From Setophaga petechia (Eukaryota > Chordata > Aves > Passeriformes > Parulidae), in assembly GCA_024362935.1 (NCBI GenBank), contig JANCRA010000019.1, positions 10,598,501 to 10,662,500 of the forward strand: a stretch of 64,000 nucleotides of DNA. The letters run 5' to 3'. This document shows, one piece after another, positions 1 through 13,816 of this stretch. Numbering within the stretch: position 1 is the stretch's first letter; every line of letters begins with the position of its first letter. The notes under the pieces were generated by a model. It was not told where the DNA came from. It saw nothing but the letters and a program-made list of their open reading frames with translations, and did no database searches. The translations under genes were made by a program, and so were the position numbers.

Positions 1-2559
1 CTAACTTCAGATAAGACTTCCATGGTCACTCTTCATCTAAGTGTATAGGCTCTGGGGCAATAGTAAAGCAACTTAAATAAGATGATGTATGTAGCTCTAC
101 TGATATTGATTGCCATGCTGCATTTTAAAGAACTGCAACATGAGTTGCTAAATCCTAGTATTTTTCTTCCAGCCCTTTTAAAAAGCAGGGAAATGTAAAA
201 GTTCAACACAAGAAGACAGATATCGTGTTCTTCTTACAGCCATGTAACATCCCATTTCCATAATGAACAATTACTTTTCTCTCTGTGTCCTGCTTTAGCT
301 AACAAGATATGCTCGTGAGATGAGTTCTCTCCACCAGTTTTACACTGGTAAAACTCCTTAAGTTGTGGGGTAAGAAAAATCTGCTTTGGCAAGTTTTGAT
401 GCTACATATAAAGGGAAACATCTGAGAGAGAGAGACAAAAGAAAAGAGCTCCTTTCATTTCTCATCCATATTTTGTTATATAGTTTAAACATTTAAATGC
501 AAACAAATCCAAACTGCCCTGTGTTTGCCAAGAGGAGGGCATGTGAACACTATGGACTCTCCAGAGCAGAAATACCTTTTTTGGGGCTGCTGGGAACCAC
601 AAAGATCTGAATGATCAGCTGTTTCTGGCTCTTAACTGGATAATTTACAGAGAACACAAAAATTATTCAAATACTCTGACACCTAAGAGAGAGTCAAAAT
701 TAGTTCTGCTTTTCAAATTAACTTCTTAGATTCAAAATTTTCTTTAGCCTTCCTCCTGTTCAGGAAAATTTTATTCAGGTTCAGAAGGAGAGCTCTCTGT
801 GAAAACCTATTCCCTGTTCTTTTACTGTGATGCAGTTAAGCAACCATCTGCCTATCCTCTATTACTCATTTAATTTATACAGCACAGTACATTTACTTAT
901 ACCTTTTCTGTCTGAACAGTTTTCATTTTAATGTCATTATAACCTTATTTTTGCCAGTCATGAATTCAGTCTCAGCTGGAAAGAATGTGCTTTCCTCTCC
1001 TGTTGCCTGTTATTTTCCTCATTTCACTCTTCTGTCAATGTTATTTTACTAACACACAGAACAGGATATATGATTAAAATTAAATAGCAACATTTTAACA
1101 TTTGTTTCGCTATTACATAAATGTTAGGTACATCCTAGAATTCAGCTGGCAGTATACATCACCTGCAGAGACACACATTTTCTAAATATTTAAAGGAGAA
1201 AGTATTACTTGCCTTTTAAAACATTTTTTTTACCTGTGTGATTTACACTCTATATAATTATTGTTTTTTGGTTTGTATTTTTTTAAATCTGGTGGCTTTT
1301 TCTTTCCTTTTAATACAAATATCTCCATGTCACTCTACTTAGCAGCTGTATTCAGTCATAAAAGGGCCACTTGGTATCAGAAAACTCATACATATTTGCC
1401 TAATAATGCCTTTTAAGTAATCTGCCCCTTTGTTAATGGCTTTTTTTTTTAACCAGCCATACACTAGGAATCAAAATTAGCATCTAAATGAGGATGTTTT
1501 AAACGCATGCCTAGGGGTTGCAGTTTTCACCTTATTTTTTTTTAATAGTTTGCCATGTTAAATTATGTAAAATAGAAATGGTTTTTTAGTTTTTAATGAG
1601 CTAATGTAGACCTATCAACCCTCTCTCCCTCCTCCCCCCACTTTTCTGCTTAAAGAGTCCGCAAACTGTTTTGCAGGTATGAAAAATGGCCATGAAAGAG
1701 AAAACCCAATGTCAGCAGGCAAAACAGATCTCTTCCTCACCAGCAGCAGCAGCACCACTGCATGAAGGAACATTTGTTTGAAGTCCTCACTGAAACGGCC
1801 CTGTTCCCTATTAATCGCTTGCAATACATAAAAAGAAGCAACTATTTTTATATTTAATTTCAGGAGAAGAAATTTCATTACAGCTCCTTTTAAATTGGCT
1901 TTTCATTTAATTATGGAGAAAGATTAAAGAGAACTAACAATGTGTGCTGTGGCATGGCCAAATGATGATTGGAAGGGGGAAGGAGAGATGCTCACCATCT
2001 GCGAGTGTAATGTTGGCAGGGAGTAAACAGCAAAGTGGGAGGAATTACAGGGCAATAATCTGGATTTACCAGGTGAGATAGCTCATGGGAAGAGGGGAGA
2101 GGGTTAGTGTCTGGCCTGGAGGGGATGCATCTTCCTTGCTGGGGGAGGCCTAGAGGTGTCACCAGCCACCTCAGAGGGTGTGTTGATTCTGAAGGGCAAA
2201 GAGGTTCAAATGCAATGTGTGACAAACAGGAGAGTACCTGAAAAGGATATGGACCTGTTAACCAGACAACACAGAAAGAGGAGAGCTGGAATCCAACACT
2301 AAACAAAACTCTAAAATTCACAGAAATTGCTGATATGTCCCCACATATCATATTTAAACTTTTGTGTAGCACTGCTGCATTCAACTATTCTTGCTTTCCC
2401 CTTGTCTTCTCAAAAACCTCCTGTGGTGTCACATGCATAACAAAAACGAATTCCTCAAAACTGAGTCAGCAACAAAATGTCTCTCTAGTGGTGGTGTTGT
2501 TCGTGTAGTTGTGGTTTTTTGTTTTAATCCACATCAAGATGATTTGACAGAAGAATCAC
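1..2559. other. AT-rich non-coding DNA, no gene seen
   Basis: I see no recognisable exon, repeat family or RNA gene here. Open frames are short, lack family motifs and have no supporting splice pattern. The sequence is AT-rich with several short T-runs (for example near 1441 and 1535), as expected for avian intronic or intergenic DNA. Confidence 0.6.
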
Positions 2560-3960
2560 ATCCCCTGATATCATGTCTCCTAATGCAGCCCAGAACACCA
2601 TTATCCAATTTTGCTGCAATAGACACATGGGAGCATGTCTGGCTCGCATTCAGCTTGGTATTCACCAGGAGCTTCAAGATCTCTCCTGCAAAATTCTTTT
2701 GTGCATGGGGGACCCCTAGCATGTGCTGGTGCCCAGGATGGTTGTTCCCCAGATGCAGGACTTTCCCCTTTAATTCCATGCTGTTCCTGTCATTACACTT
2801 CTCCAGCTTGTTGAGGTCCTTCTGGATGGTTGCATGAGCCTCTTGTACATCAGCCACTCCTATCACTTTTGTGCTATCAATGAGCTTGCTTAGGGCCCAC
2901 TCTGTCCCTTCACCCAGACCATAAATGAAGCCACTGATTGGGATTTGACCCACTATTGACATCTAGGGTACACCTCTGGTAATCAACCTCCAATTAAACT
3001 ACGTCCCACTGACAAAGTCCTCTGGGCCCAGGTATTCAGCAAGATTTTAGTTCACTTCACTGCTCATCCAGCCTATAATTCATAATTTTAGCTCTGATTA
3101 TAGAACCATAGAATGGTTCAGGCTGGAAAGATTATCTAGTTTCAACCTCCCTGCCATAAGCATGGACTCATTCCACTCAACCAAATTGCTCAAATACCAT
3201 CCAACCTGGCCTTGAACACTTCCAGGGATGGGGCATCCACAACTTCTCTGGGCAACCTGTTGTGGTGTTTTACCACCTTAATTTCGTACTGAAATCCAAC
3301 CTAAACCTACCCTCCTTCACCTTAAAGCCATTTCCCATTATCCTATCACTACAAGAGACTACAAGTCTCTCTCCAGCTCTCTTGTAGTTCCCTTCATGTC
3401 CTGAAAGGCCACAACAACATCACCCTGGAGCCTTTTCTTCTCTAGGGTGAAAAATCCCAACTCTTTTACCCTTTCCTCATAGGCGAGATGTTCCATTTAA
3501 TCATGAAGGTCTTATGGGAGATGAGGTCAAAAGCCTCACTGAAGACAGAAAACATCCACTTCTCTCTCCTCTACTATCAATCCAGACATTCCATGGTTAA
3601 ATGTTGTCAGCTTTGTCAAATGTGACTTTGCCCTGGTGAGTCAACGCTGACTGCTCCTGACCAATGACTTCCATGTCCTTCATGTGACTGGAAATGGTTT
3701 CCAGGATTTGTTCTTTCACCTCCCAAGGGTTTTTGAAGAGGCTAACAGGCCTGTCATTTCCTGGGTTCTCCCTCTTGCCCTTGTCCTGTTTTCCTGAAGA
3801 TTAGAGAGATGTTTGCCTTTCTCAAGATCCTCAGGCACTTTTCTATGAATTCAGGCAATAATCAAGAGTGATCTAGCAATGACACTAGCCAGTTCCCTCA
3901 GTGCTCATGTATATGTCCCACTAGGATACATGGAATTACATGGTTTGCTGAAGTATTTGC
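2560..3960 (-). mobile_element. Old CR1 LINE fragment (reverse-transcriptase region), split by a younger CR1
   Basis: Read on the minus strand, 2534-2962 gives a decayed frame resembling the C-terminal part of the CR1 ORF2 reverse transcriptase. It includes a stretch reading VLHLGNNHPGHQHMLG and one reading NGVLGCIRRH, where intact CR1s have closely similar text. The part at about 3486-3960 is the upstream portion of the same ORF2, the palm region before and around the 'AFDTVSH'-type segment. The two parts are in the correct order for one element, but 3101-3485 between them is a different CR1 piece. Stops and frameshifts make it non-functional. CR1 is the dominant avian LINE. Outer boundaries are approximate. 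Confidence 0.75.
3101..3485 (-). mobile_element. CR1 3'-end fragment nested in an older CR1
   Basis: The + strand begins at the CR1 3' terminus (ATAGAACCATAGAATGG, the reverse complement of the usual terminal octamer repeats). It continues through the conserved CR1 3' block: CCATCCAACCTGGCCTTGAA, then GGGATGGGGCATCCAC, CTCTGGGCAACCTGTT and finally CTTTCCTCATAGG. The 3' end at the low coordinate puts the element on the minus strand. It is 5'-truncated, as most CR1 copies are. I saw no clear target-site duplication, which is usual for CR1. Confidence 0.85.
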
Positions 3961-3965
3961 TGTCC

Positions 3966-6900
3966 TAATTCTCTTCCACCAAGGGTACAATATTTGCAAT
4001 TACCTATTAATAGCACAAATATTTTACCACAGAAAAAAATAGATGAAAAGGTGTATCTGTTCCCTGTGTTCCCTTGGAATTCCATGAGCTTTTCTTATAT
4101 ACACTGATTCCTGAATTACTATTCCCAACCTGCCATAAGACTTGTTGTCTCATGATTACCTGCAACAAGCAACTGGTTTACTTTTCTCTACTTTTTGTAG
4201 TCCCTTTGAACAATCACATGAACTTCAGTGTTATTTTCATCAAATTTTTTGCTTCTTTGTTCTGTGTTTGGCAGCTCTGATTTGATCCTAAATGTTTATA
4301 CACCCAGGAAAAAGTGATCTAGCTCTGACACCAACAAAGACACTGCCACCCCTGAAAAGGACTTGGGACCCATTGAAGAGCTACAGCCATGTTTTCAATC
4401 AAAATGAAAGCAAACCTTGAGACTCATTTAATGACCTTCCAATGGAAAGCAGAGATCTTATTGAAGCATCTGGTGATGTAGGAACATAAGTATTTCCATT
4501 TATAAATCAGACAGGGACTAGGAGAGCAGAAAGTAAGGAATCAAGACTTCTCTAAGTCCTTGGCTCAATAGAGTGAAGGGACCACTAGTTTATAGTCATT
4601 TCATTTATAGAAATGACATTTACATTACAAATAGAATATAAAAATATAACTAAACCAACCCTTTTGAGTTGTGATTGAATCAGACACCTTCAGGAGACAT
4701 CATAAGGATCCATATTTTCCTCTCTGTCCTTGATTTTTCTGCACTTGTCAAAATGTACATATTCTATGAAGGGTCTAATGGTGTAAGAAGCAAATATTTG
4801 TGATATCCCTTTATGTATTGTTAACACAGGTAGAAGGGTCTCTGTCCTCCTTCCCTTAGAAAAGCCAGTGGAAGAGCAATCTCTGATGTGGAAATTAGAG
4901 CCTGTCTGTCTCCAAGAGAGCAGAAGTGGAACAACAGAGTTCTATGATTTTTCTTTCATCCAGGGTTTACATTTTTCTGAGATATTTAGGGAAGAAGGGG
5001 TAAGAAAAGCTTTAACTGTTCAATTTTACTTTTATAATTAACGTAAAAAATACCTAACCTTTGAGGTGGGACATTCTTCTTAATGTGGCAGAAAAACAAA
5101 TAAGTCGCTATATTAGAAGATGGCAACAAAATATAATTAGGTTATTAGTAAAACCACCTGTATAAATGAAAATATTTTGATATGTGGTGAGATTTTACTA
5201 TGCAGGATATCTCCAGAAGATCTTGAGAGAGGAAAGTACAAGGATGGCAGGTCCTCACTGCTATTTAAAATTCATTTTTACTTAAATTTGCCAAGAGTAA
5301 ATGAGCTTCCAGGTGTTATTCAGTGCATCTGAATTATGGAGGAGTTGGATGTTGTGTGTAATATGTGTCTGAAATAAAACTGATGGACAGGTTATGGGCA
5401 GGCAGTAACCACTAGGAACACTGGCTGTGCAAGGAGTTTATTGGGGAATCTCCTAGTCCCATGGTAAATCCTCCTGTTAGCTGACAGTTCTCAATAGCTA
5501 GAAAAATAGCTAGATATTTTTTTGCAGTGTTCAGTAGGTCTACATGGTTCCATTTTATTTTTATTGACCTTTCCTATTTTATCATCCTATGGGTAGAATA
5601 AATCAAGTAGGGTATCACAGGACTAACCAAGAGGAACTGAAGTTTAACTCAGGAATAATCCCATTTAATTAGAGACATAATCACCTTAAGTATATGCCCT
5701 TCATTATTATAGTATCAAACAAGGCAGAATATTCCCTCAGAATTTACAACTTCTGTTGATAATCCTTTAAACTGATTAAAATTTTAAATAATTGCTAATA
5801 GCTGAGTCTGAAATTTTAAACTTTTCATTTAGATTCTTACCATATGTCTATTTTTAATTTCCTTTGGGTTTTCCTCTGAATTTTTTTCATATTATCTGTC
5901 ACATTTTAGAAATTGTGCCTACTTATTGCTTATGCTAAGCTTTTACTTCATTTTAAGTATTTCTAATATCTATTTTATGGTTAGTTTTTAATCATTCCAT
6001 TCTCTTTTTTCAAATCTCTGTTCTCTACATTTTTCTAGAAGCAAATCCACTTTTCTTCTCTGTTCATTCCCTCAATTATTTTTCTTTTTATTATTTTCTT
6101 TTCCATTTTTTTTTCATTTCGTATCTGATATCTCATTCCATGTTTTATATGCATATGACAAAGTAAATGTAGATGCATGGGAACTATTTTACTTATATCT
6201 ATCCTCATACACCAGCCACATGCTATCTGTATTAAATGAAAAGTGTAAAGATGCAAACCATAATAACCTCTGTATTTTCAAAGTTACTCACTTCACTAGT
6301 AATTCAGCTTTAGGGATGTGTAAAACATTTAGTAGATGTGCAGTGTGGCACAGTAACAAAGCCTTTACTATTTGCCCAGCAGAGCTAATTGTACTTTTGA
6401 AGGACTGCTTTTGACTGCTGATGTTCCTCTATATTTTTCAAGGGGGGGAAAAAGCCCTTTCTGAAGTTGCTCTTTTTTTGCTTCAATATATCATAGCATC
6501 CGCATTTTTTATGTTGAAAATGGGAAAAGAAAAAAAACCCACAAGTACTGCAACACTTTTTAAAAACATGATCTAGAGAAAAGTCTGCTTTGATCCATTT
6601 AAAACTCTACAGAATGAAAAAGACTGCCATTCTGAAAACACACCTTCATATGTCTTTTTTATACCTTAAATCTATTTTCAAACAGTCTGTTAAATATAAT
6701 TTCAGATACAAACTTGCAGCTTTTTGGCACTAAGTCATGTCCTCTTATTTGAGCTGCTGACCCTAGAGCTGCCATATTTCTGCCTAGCATTTAGAAAAAC
6801 TATGCAACTACTCTCCAGATCCAAATATACATAGGGAAAGATGAGTACATCTAGGAAAACCCAGACAGATGGTAACACTGGCTATAACTCACCATGCTGT

Positions 6901-9900
6901 GTCCTCTCAGCCCACTCCAACTGAGGAGTAAAACATGTCAGTTTAAGCCACTTCCATCAAGGTTTAGATATGAGGGAAGCAGATGGAACTTCAGGATACC
7001 AGCAGATTTGTTTATTGTCAGGCCCAGCTCCATCAGTCCATTAAGCATACACTGAGCTTCAGGCACAAGCACATGAGGGTTCCATGGATCACAGTGGGTC
7101 TATGTGTCCAGCTAAGTTAAGCATATACTGAAATAGGATAGAAATATTGCTCTGTTTAAAGCTGCAGTGTGTGCAAACTTCCTAGTGGAGCTGAAGCCTC
7201 TGGCTCAGTACCTGTTTCACTTAAGAATTTAAAACTATTTATATAGTCTTATAGATATCAGTCATTCCATTCCTACAATCTACTGCTAAGAATGTGTGGA
7301 AATGGTTTGCTCAGCTGGCACTAGCCCATAATCCAACCCACAGTGCATCATCAGTATGCATTGTCATCTCGGTTTACCTGCTCAGAGCTAAATACTCACA
7401 GAAGTATTTTAAAATTCATGTCTATATATAAATTAATAAAAACATTAAACGAAAAACACATTGAGGAGTCTTCCAAACACAAGGAAACCTGTCTGATGCC
7501 AGAACCTCTTTGGTCAGTGGTTCTGTGTCCATCTGTTCAAGGCAATGTATAGATCTTTTCATTAGCACAACTGACACTCTGAACACATCTGACCCATACC
7601 ACACCTGTGAGGCATATATCACATCCAGCTCTGTGGATGTGCTGGCTGAGGTCAGAAAGTAATATCTGATAGCCCATAAAGATGAACATGAAATCAGTGA
7701 CTATCCACAGTTCTTAATCCAAAAAACTGACTCATCTTTTTTGTTTCCAGTATAACATCAGAGAAGATGCAAGAGTTTAAATAAGCAGAACCATTTTTTG
7801 TTGGTCCAAAGGTTGGTGAACTATAAGCACTAATAGTCTACCTGAACTCTTTATGCTCGTATTCAATTCCTAACTTAGTGAATAATGTCAGATACTGCAC
7901 TACTCAGTACTGAGATTTTTGTCATGGTGAGTGGTCCTGGAAGTACATGCCTGAGGCTATTTCTTCTAAAGTAAGAAAAATAAAAAACTAAGTTAGGCAC
8001 AATGTCAGTAAGATATACACATTCTGGACTTCACCTATATGTACTCATGTTATTTCAACATTGTATCTTAAAATCTGCCATCGGTCTATAGGCTGGTAAA
8101 GCATTCTAAGTCAACCATTTAATGTATTAATGATTCTTTAATAGGTGGGAGGTGGCATCCTTTTTTTTTCAAGTAAAACTTGAGGCATAATGGGAAAAAA
8201 CTTGGAAGTCCAAGGTTACATCCCAATTCTGCTTCTTAGCACAGGCCATTAGTCAGTCTTCTGGTTTAACCATTAGATTTCTACCTTTCAAAGACTTTCC
8301 TTCAACATTAATTAGAGGCAGAACCCATGACCTTCTTTATTCTTTTGGGCTTTTTTTTTGCACTAACACCTCATTTCCAGCCTTTCCTGCTCACCCCCAC
8401 CGTGTCTTATTGTTTGGGGAATAATTTATATTGATTAATACACGTTTTCTTCATGCAATATACAGTACAAGGAAATCAAACTTACATTGAAGCTTCACAA
8501 TATAGTGTTAATAACCCTACTGGCTGGAAGTTGGCCAACTAGCTAATCATTACTGCATGAGCATAGGCACCACACAGCATGTCGTATCATTGAGGTAATA
8601 AACAATAGATTTGTTAATCTAGTATGAAAACATTATCAGTTCTCCTTGCCTTGCAAAATCTTCTCCAAGCTTTTCTACAGAACTCTAACATTGCAGATAC
8701 ATTTAGCCTGTTGTGATTTACAAAAACAAGAAAGTCTGAAAATACTGGCGTAGGAATTAATGCTATTTTGCAATATGATGTGTATCATTTCATTAATTCT
8801 TTTCACTGGTCTTCCTCTGTGATTCTATCAAGTGGAAAAGCAAATAGTTATGGTTTCAAATTTTTTCTTCCCATTTGATTCCAAAATGTCTCTCCTATTT
8901 ATGTAGGAAATGCTATTTAATATTTTTTTGTAAATTGGAGTTTCCAGTTTGTCATCAAGCACATTAAATAAGAATTACTTGTATTTAACTATAAAAATAT
9001 CTGTTAACAATAAAACAACTTCTCTTATCTGCATACTAAATGGCACAATAAAACTACCTTAATATTCATTTTTGTTTTCAGTCATGCTAAACTAAAAACA
9101 GTCCATTTGTATCTAGGAGAAAAATTCAGAGCGATCTGAAAGATATATATAATTTAAAACATAAAATTATTTGATTCTTTCTGATAGTAAAATTGGATGA
9201 AAGCATTTTTTATAGAATTTGCAAACCAGTCATCAATGACATTTTTCTTCCTCTGTGGGAGAGAAGGAATAATTAACACTTTTGTTGCAGAAAGCAAAGT
9301 TCATTATAACGCTGCTTTTTATTACTAATGATAGATTGGAAAAAAAAAAACCCAGAGAGGCGACTGAGATCTGTTCTTCTGATAAAGCTCCCTTTTCTGC
9401 TCTGCTCACCCTATTTCAATTTATTCCCCAAAGTGTTTCTCATTATGTTCCATTGCAGTAAGTCAAAGTTGAGTTTTTGATAAAACAGTGCACATATATG
9501 TGACTGTTCATGAAGTTCAGGATAGCGTAGATTTATACCCCGGAGGGAGTCCTCTTCCTTGAGGGTCTTGGAATTTAAAGTGAGGGAGACACAGTAGGAG
9601 CAGAGAAACCTGAACTCCATGGAAGCAGAAGTAACAATGCTTTGGACAGCAAAGCTTTTTGCAGTGATGCCCCCATCTTGGCCACTGCAGCCCCTTGCCA
9701 GGCCACCTGGGCTGCAGGGAATGTTCATCTTGCTCTGAGTGGCATCTTCTGCTCTGCAGGGTCTCCCCTTAAGCAGTCCTGATGTGTGTCCCCTGTCCTT
9801 GGCATCCCACACAATGTGGAACCACAGGAGTGGGATTTTTTCTTCATCTCTCCTTACTTGGAATTCTGACTCTACAAAACAAACTCTACAGAACACTTCT

Positions 9901-12435
9901 GTATTTTAATTCCTACTCTTCCATTTTAATTTTTGAAACCAGAAATTTTTATTGTTTTCTTTAATGCCAAATGCCCTACCTACTCTTAAATTCCTGCCTC
10001 TTTCCAGCTTCCCAGGTCTTCTCATTTAATGGGTTGTTTTCTCCAGCTATGGAACTCACAGGTTTCCTAAGTTTATGTCAATGTGCTTTTTCCCGCTTGT
10101 GTTCCTTATTTCAGCCACACATTTTGCATTATTATTTCTTTCTCTTCAAAATTCCAAACTTAGGGCCTACTACAGAGAGTGTGCATGAGCTGTTTCCCAC
10201 CCCTCTATTGCACAAAGACATTAAAATAAACGAGAATGAACCCTCATATTAGCCTTTCTTTTGCATTATCAACTCCATAACCTACCACGTGCAAGTATTT
10301 TAGAGACAATTCAGGCTGAAAATTTGTATATTTTAAGGCTGTAGTAACCAATGAGAGATTTTTGAGGAATCCAGACCACCTGGCTCCTGTGGGTTTTGGG
10401 TGGATCCTGAACTAAGTCACATGGAAGGTAAAATATAGGGAAAGAACATGTAGTGTTAATATTAGGATAAAGAATCAGAAATCTGATCACAGTGCAAGGC
10501 TCTGACCAAACCTTTGAATTGCCTGGTTTCCAAAATGTTTTTCAGAATTGGAGTTACTCCAGCTTTCCTAGGAAATTTCTCAGTCAGCTTGGAAAGAAAG
10601 ACTATACTGTCTCTATTGTACTCCCTTAGCTTGGTAAGCCATAAATCCATGCTAAAGTTCTTGAGGAATGATGTTTTTGCAGTTTTACTTTGTATTTAAT
10701 GTCTTTGTTAGGACTACCTTAGTTAACCAGGAATTATTTCCATGTTCCAAGAGTAGTCTTTCCAGAGGAATGATTTAGGAAGCAAGTGACAATATGTGGA
10801 GAGGAAGAGTAGGAGGATGCAGTCCTTTTATTAAGGGTTTCTGTCTGACAGGTGCTTTCCAAAGTGGAAAAAGTGAAGAATTTTAGTCTAGATTTATGTA
10901 ACAAGACATGACTGCATAGAAAGCTGTAAGATCAATATGTCAGAGGCAGATGAACTTTGGATTGCCTCATGCAATATGGCTTTGTGTTTTCTCTCATTTA
11001 TCCTCACACCTGGAAGGTGAGATGCTTATTTTGCCAAGGATGAGGTATCCCTTGATTTGTTATTTATATGTTTGATCATACATTAACTACTACCAAAAAA
11101 AAAAAAAAAGATCCTTCATGCAGATAGAATCACTTAATACTGAAGATGCTAATTCTGTGTTAGGCTAAAAGGCAGGGGGGTTTGATCTGTAATTCGTCCT
11201 TTTTCATATAGATCTGTGGAAAGTCTGGTGTTCTGAGACAACATTTCGTTCTCTTTGCTTATTGAGCACTAATACCTCTAACAATGAAAAGTAGAATCAG
11301 ATTCTTTTCCTTGTTCTGCTCAAGTTTCGTCTTGAACCTGGGAAACCTTCTGTGATGGAAAGCAGAATCCAAACTCTCAAACTGCGTTCAGAAAATTTGG
11401 TTTGATTGACAAGACTTTTCCAATGGATTTGCTATTTGTGGGGATGTTTTTAATAACACCTGAGAAATTTGCTCCATCTATGACAAAACATTTTTGAATC
11501 TCCTAGAGGCAGAGGAATAGACAAGAAGGCAGGATCACGGCAGCAGTTACCTTGCAACCCTACCTCTGTCAGAGATGCACTCAGCCAATGGAGCTGCAGA
11601 GGCAAAATCAGGACAGGTTTTTTTAAGAGTCTCAGCAAGAAAGAGAAGCCAGGTTGACTTTCAAAGACTTGGAGAAGTCTGCAAGGCTTGCAAGTAGAAA
11701 AGTCATCTCTAAGCCTGAACGTGATGACAAGACTGAATGAAAAAAAACTGAACCATCATCCCCCTTCTGCTCTGCTTTTAGAATCTTCTTTCAAAGTAGA
11801 GCAACCATTCTTTAGAGCAATGTAAAATAAAATGGCAGTGTTCCACAGACTGTCCCACCAGCATGAATCTTACTGAGATCCCCTCAATAGGCCATTTTAA
11901 AAGGAATTATAAAATACAATGAGTAACAAAAGACCGGCTTCAAACAGATTCCAATCACGATGAGGTACTGATTTGTTACTGTAATTTAATTCCTCCAAGT
12001 AATTAGTTCAGCAAAGACAGGAGGGACAGAGTGTCAATCCTGGGGGCAGGCAGAGGTCTTTCTGGCAAAATACCAGCCATTCAAGCATTTTTGGCAGGAA
12101 TCACTATGTTTCTTTAGAAGATGCACAGGACATATAAAATTAACTTCTAATCTAAAAGAAAAAAAAACAGAAGAATATAAAACAGTCACCAATTAACTAG
12201 TTTTAGAGCTACAATCTACAGTTCTTTTATTTTGCCCTCAGCATCTTTCAGACTGGTATTTTGAAGCTCCTGAAGAGCCACTGAGCTTCACTGCATTTGT
12301 TAACCTGCCCATAGCTGTACTATCTGATAGCACACCTAACTGAAAGCCCACCAAATCATACCTCCCACTCCCCAAGCTCTGTTGCAACAAATTATTGGAG
12401 TTGTGTTTGTTCAGTTATTTCTAAATAAATTTTAA
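3966..12435. other. AT-rich non-coding DNA, no gene seen
   Basis: About 8.5 kb of AT-rich sequence with no exon-like open frame, no LINE or LTR segment I recognise and no structural RNA. A slightly more GC-rich patch at about 9540-9840 has open frames on both strands but shows no domain or motif. A pure A13 tract lies at about 11095-11108. This fits an intron or gene desert. Confidence 0.55.
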
Positions 12436-12610
12436 AACTATACAAAACAAGCTAACAAACAAACAAAAAACCACCAAAAAACAGAAACAAAAACAAACAA
12501 AAAAACCCAGCAAAAAAAAAAAAACCACCAAAAAAATCCTTCAAAATAAATAAAAACCCTAACAAAATAAAAAAAAATAAAAAAAAAATTATATAAAAAA
12601 AAACCCCACA
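12436..12610. repeat. A-rich low-complexity tract
   Basis: About 175 bp made almost entirely of A, with interspersed C and occasional T: AACAAACAAA-like, CCACCAAAAAA-like and AAATAAAAA-like blocks. It is a strand-asymmetric low-complexity repeat. The 69-codon minus-strand frame across it (almost only F, W, V and L) is an artefact of composition. Confidence 0.85.
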
Positions 12611-13781
12611 CAAATAGCCCACTACTTTCGTTGGCAGTGCTGGACAAATCTTACAAGAAGCTACACACGTTGCTGGGATGATGCTCTCTCTGATATAGAA
12701 TTTGATTTGCTATAATGTTATTTATAGAGTACTGGCTGCCTATGGGAGCCTGGACTGATCCCCAGTATAATTTCTCTGAAGTCACCAAATTTACTTCAGA
12801 ATTTGAAACAGAGAACCTAGCAAAACTTTGCTATTCCTGTCTTTGACATTCAAGCCAGTGTTTTCATGTAGAGTGCTTTTCAACCCAAATAACTGGTTGT
12901 GTGTATGACTTTATAGAAAGGCTCTCTATAGAATTCAGAAAATATACAGGCTCTGCAGTTTCCAGATTCCATTAATAAACAGGCATAATGCCATTTTCTT
13001 TCAAGGTTATTTCCAAAACAAGTGCAAAAATATCAAATGACTAATCTTTCAGGCCAATCTAACATCTTTGGTAACTAATCTACTGTGATAGAGACCTCCA
13101 TTTTTCAGGGGAAATGTGGAAAATGAAACTGAGAAATCTGATTGCACAATGAAATTTTCTTTCCCTTGCTTCAGAATAGTAAAACTTTCTAACAGCAGTG
13201 ATAGGGAAGAAGTGTGGATCATGGGGAGCTCTGGCACTAGTTAGCCAGGATTTGTCGATGTCATTGTTCTAAGTGCTGCTCCTCTTCATAGCAGGGAACA
13301 ATATTCTTTTCTTAGATCTCATTATTATTTCATCCCATCTTTGTACCTGTACACTATTAATTTTTTTGTATTTGTTCCTTCATTACAGTCTTAGTGTGTT
13401 TACTATCTATGAGCTTTTATAGAGTGAATAGTTACAATGAAGTTGAGATTTCTTGTCTCAGATGAATTCTGGTAAAAAATATTTTAATTCAGTGGTAATC
13501 TGCTCTTCTGTCTCTCAGACAGGTGAAGTGGAAAGATAGAAACAAATGCCTTATTTTCAATTTCAACAAATATATGGCAAAAGGGATAATTATTTTTTCT
13601 GCAGTTAATGCACCTGGCTATAGTCAAAGGTTTCAAAGTGTGTCCCTATATAGACATCAAATGGCGATTGTGCCAGTTTGTATACTGGATGTTGGACTAC
13701 TAACTAAAAAGTCCATGCTTTCTACCGAGCTAAAACTACATTCTTCTCCCATGAAATGAGCTGCAAGAAATGCACAAATAA

Positions 13782-13816
<35 letters not shown>

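Noticed and set aside
2391..2837. 148-codon plus-strand frame
   Set aside because: It is the antisense shadow of the CR1 reverse-transcriptase fragment.
9411..9896. 161-codon minus-strand frame
   Set aside because: No recognisable domain or splice context; single frame of this size is expected in 64 kb.
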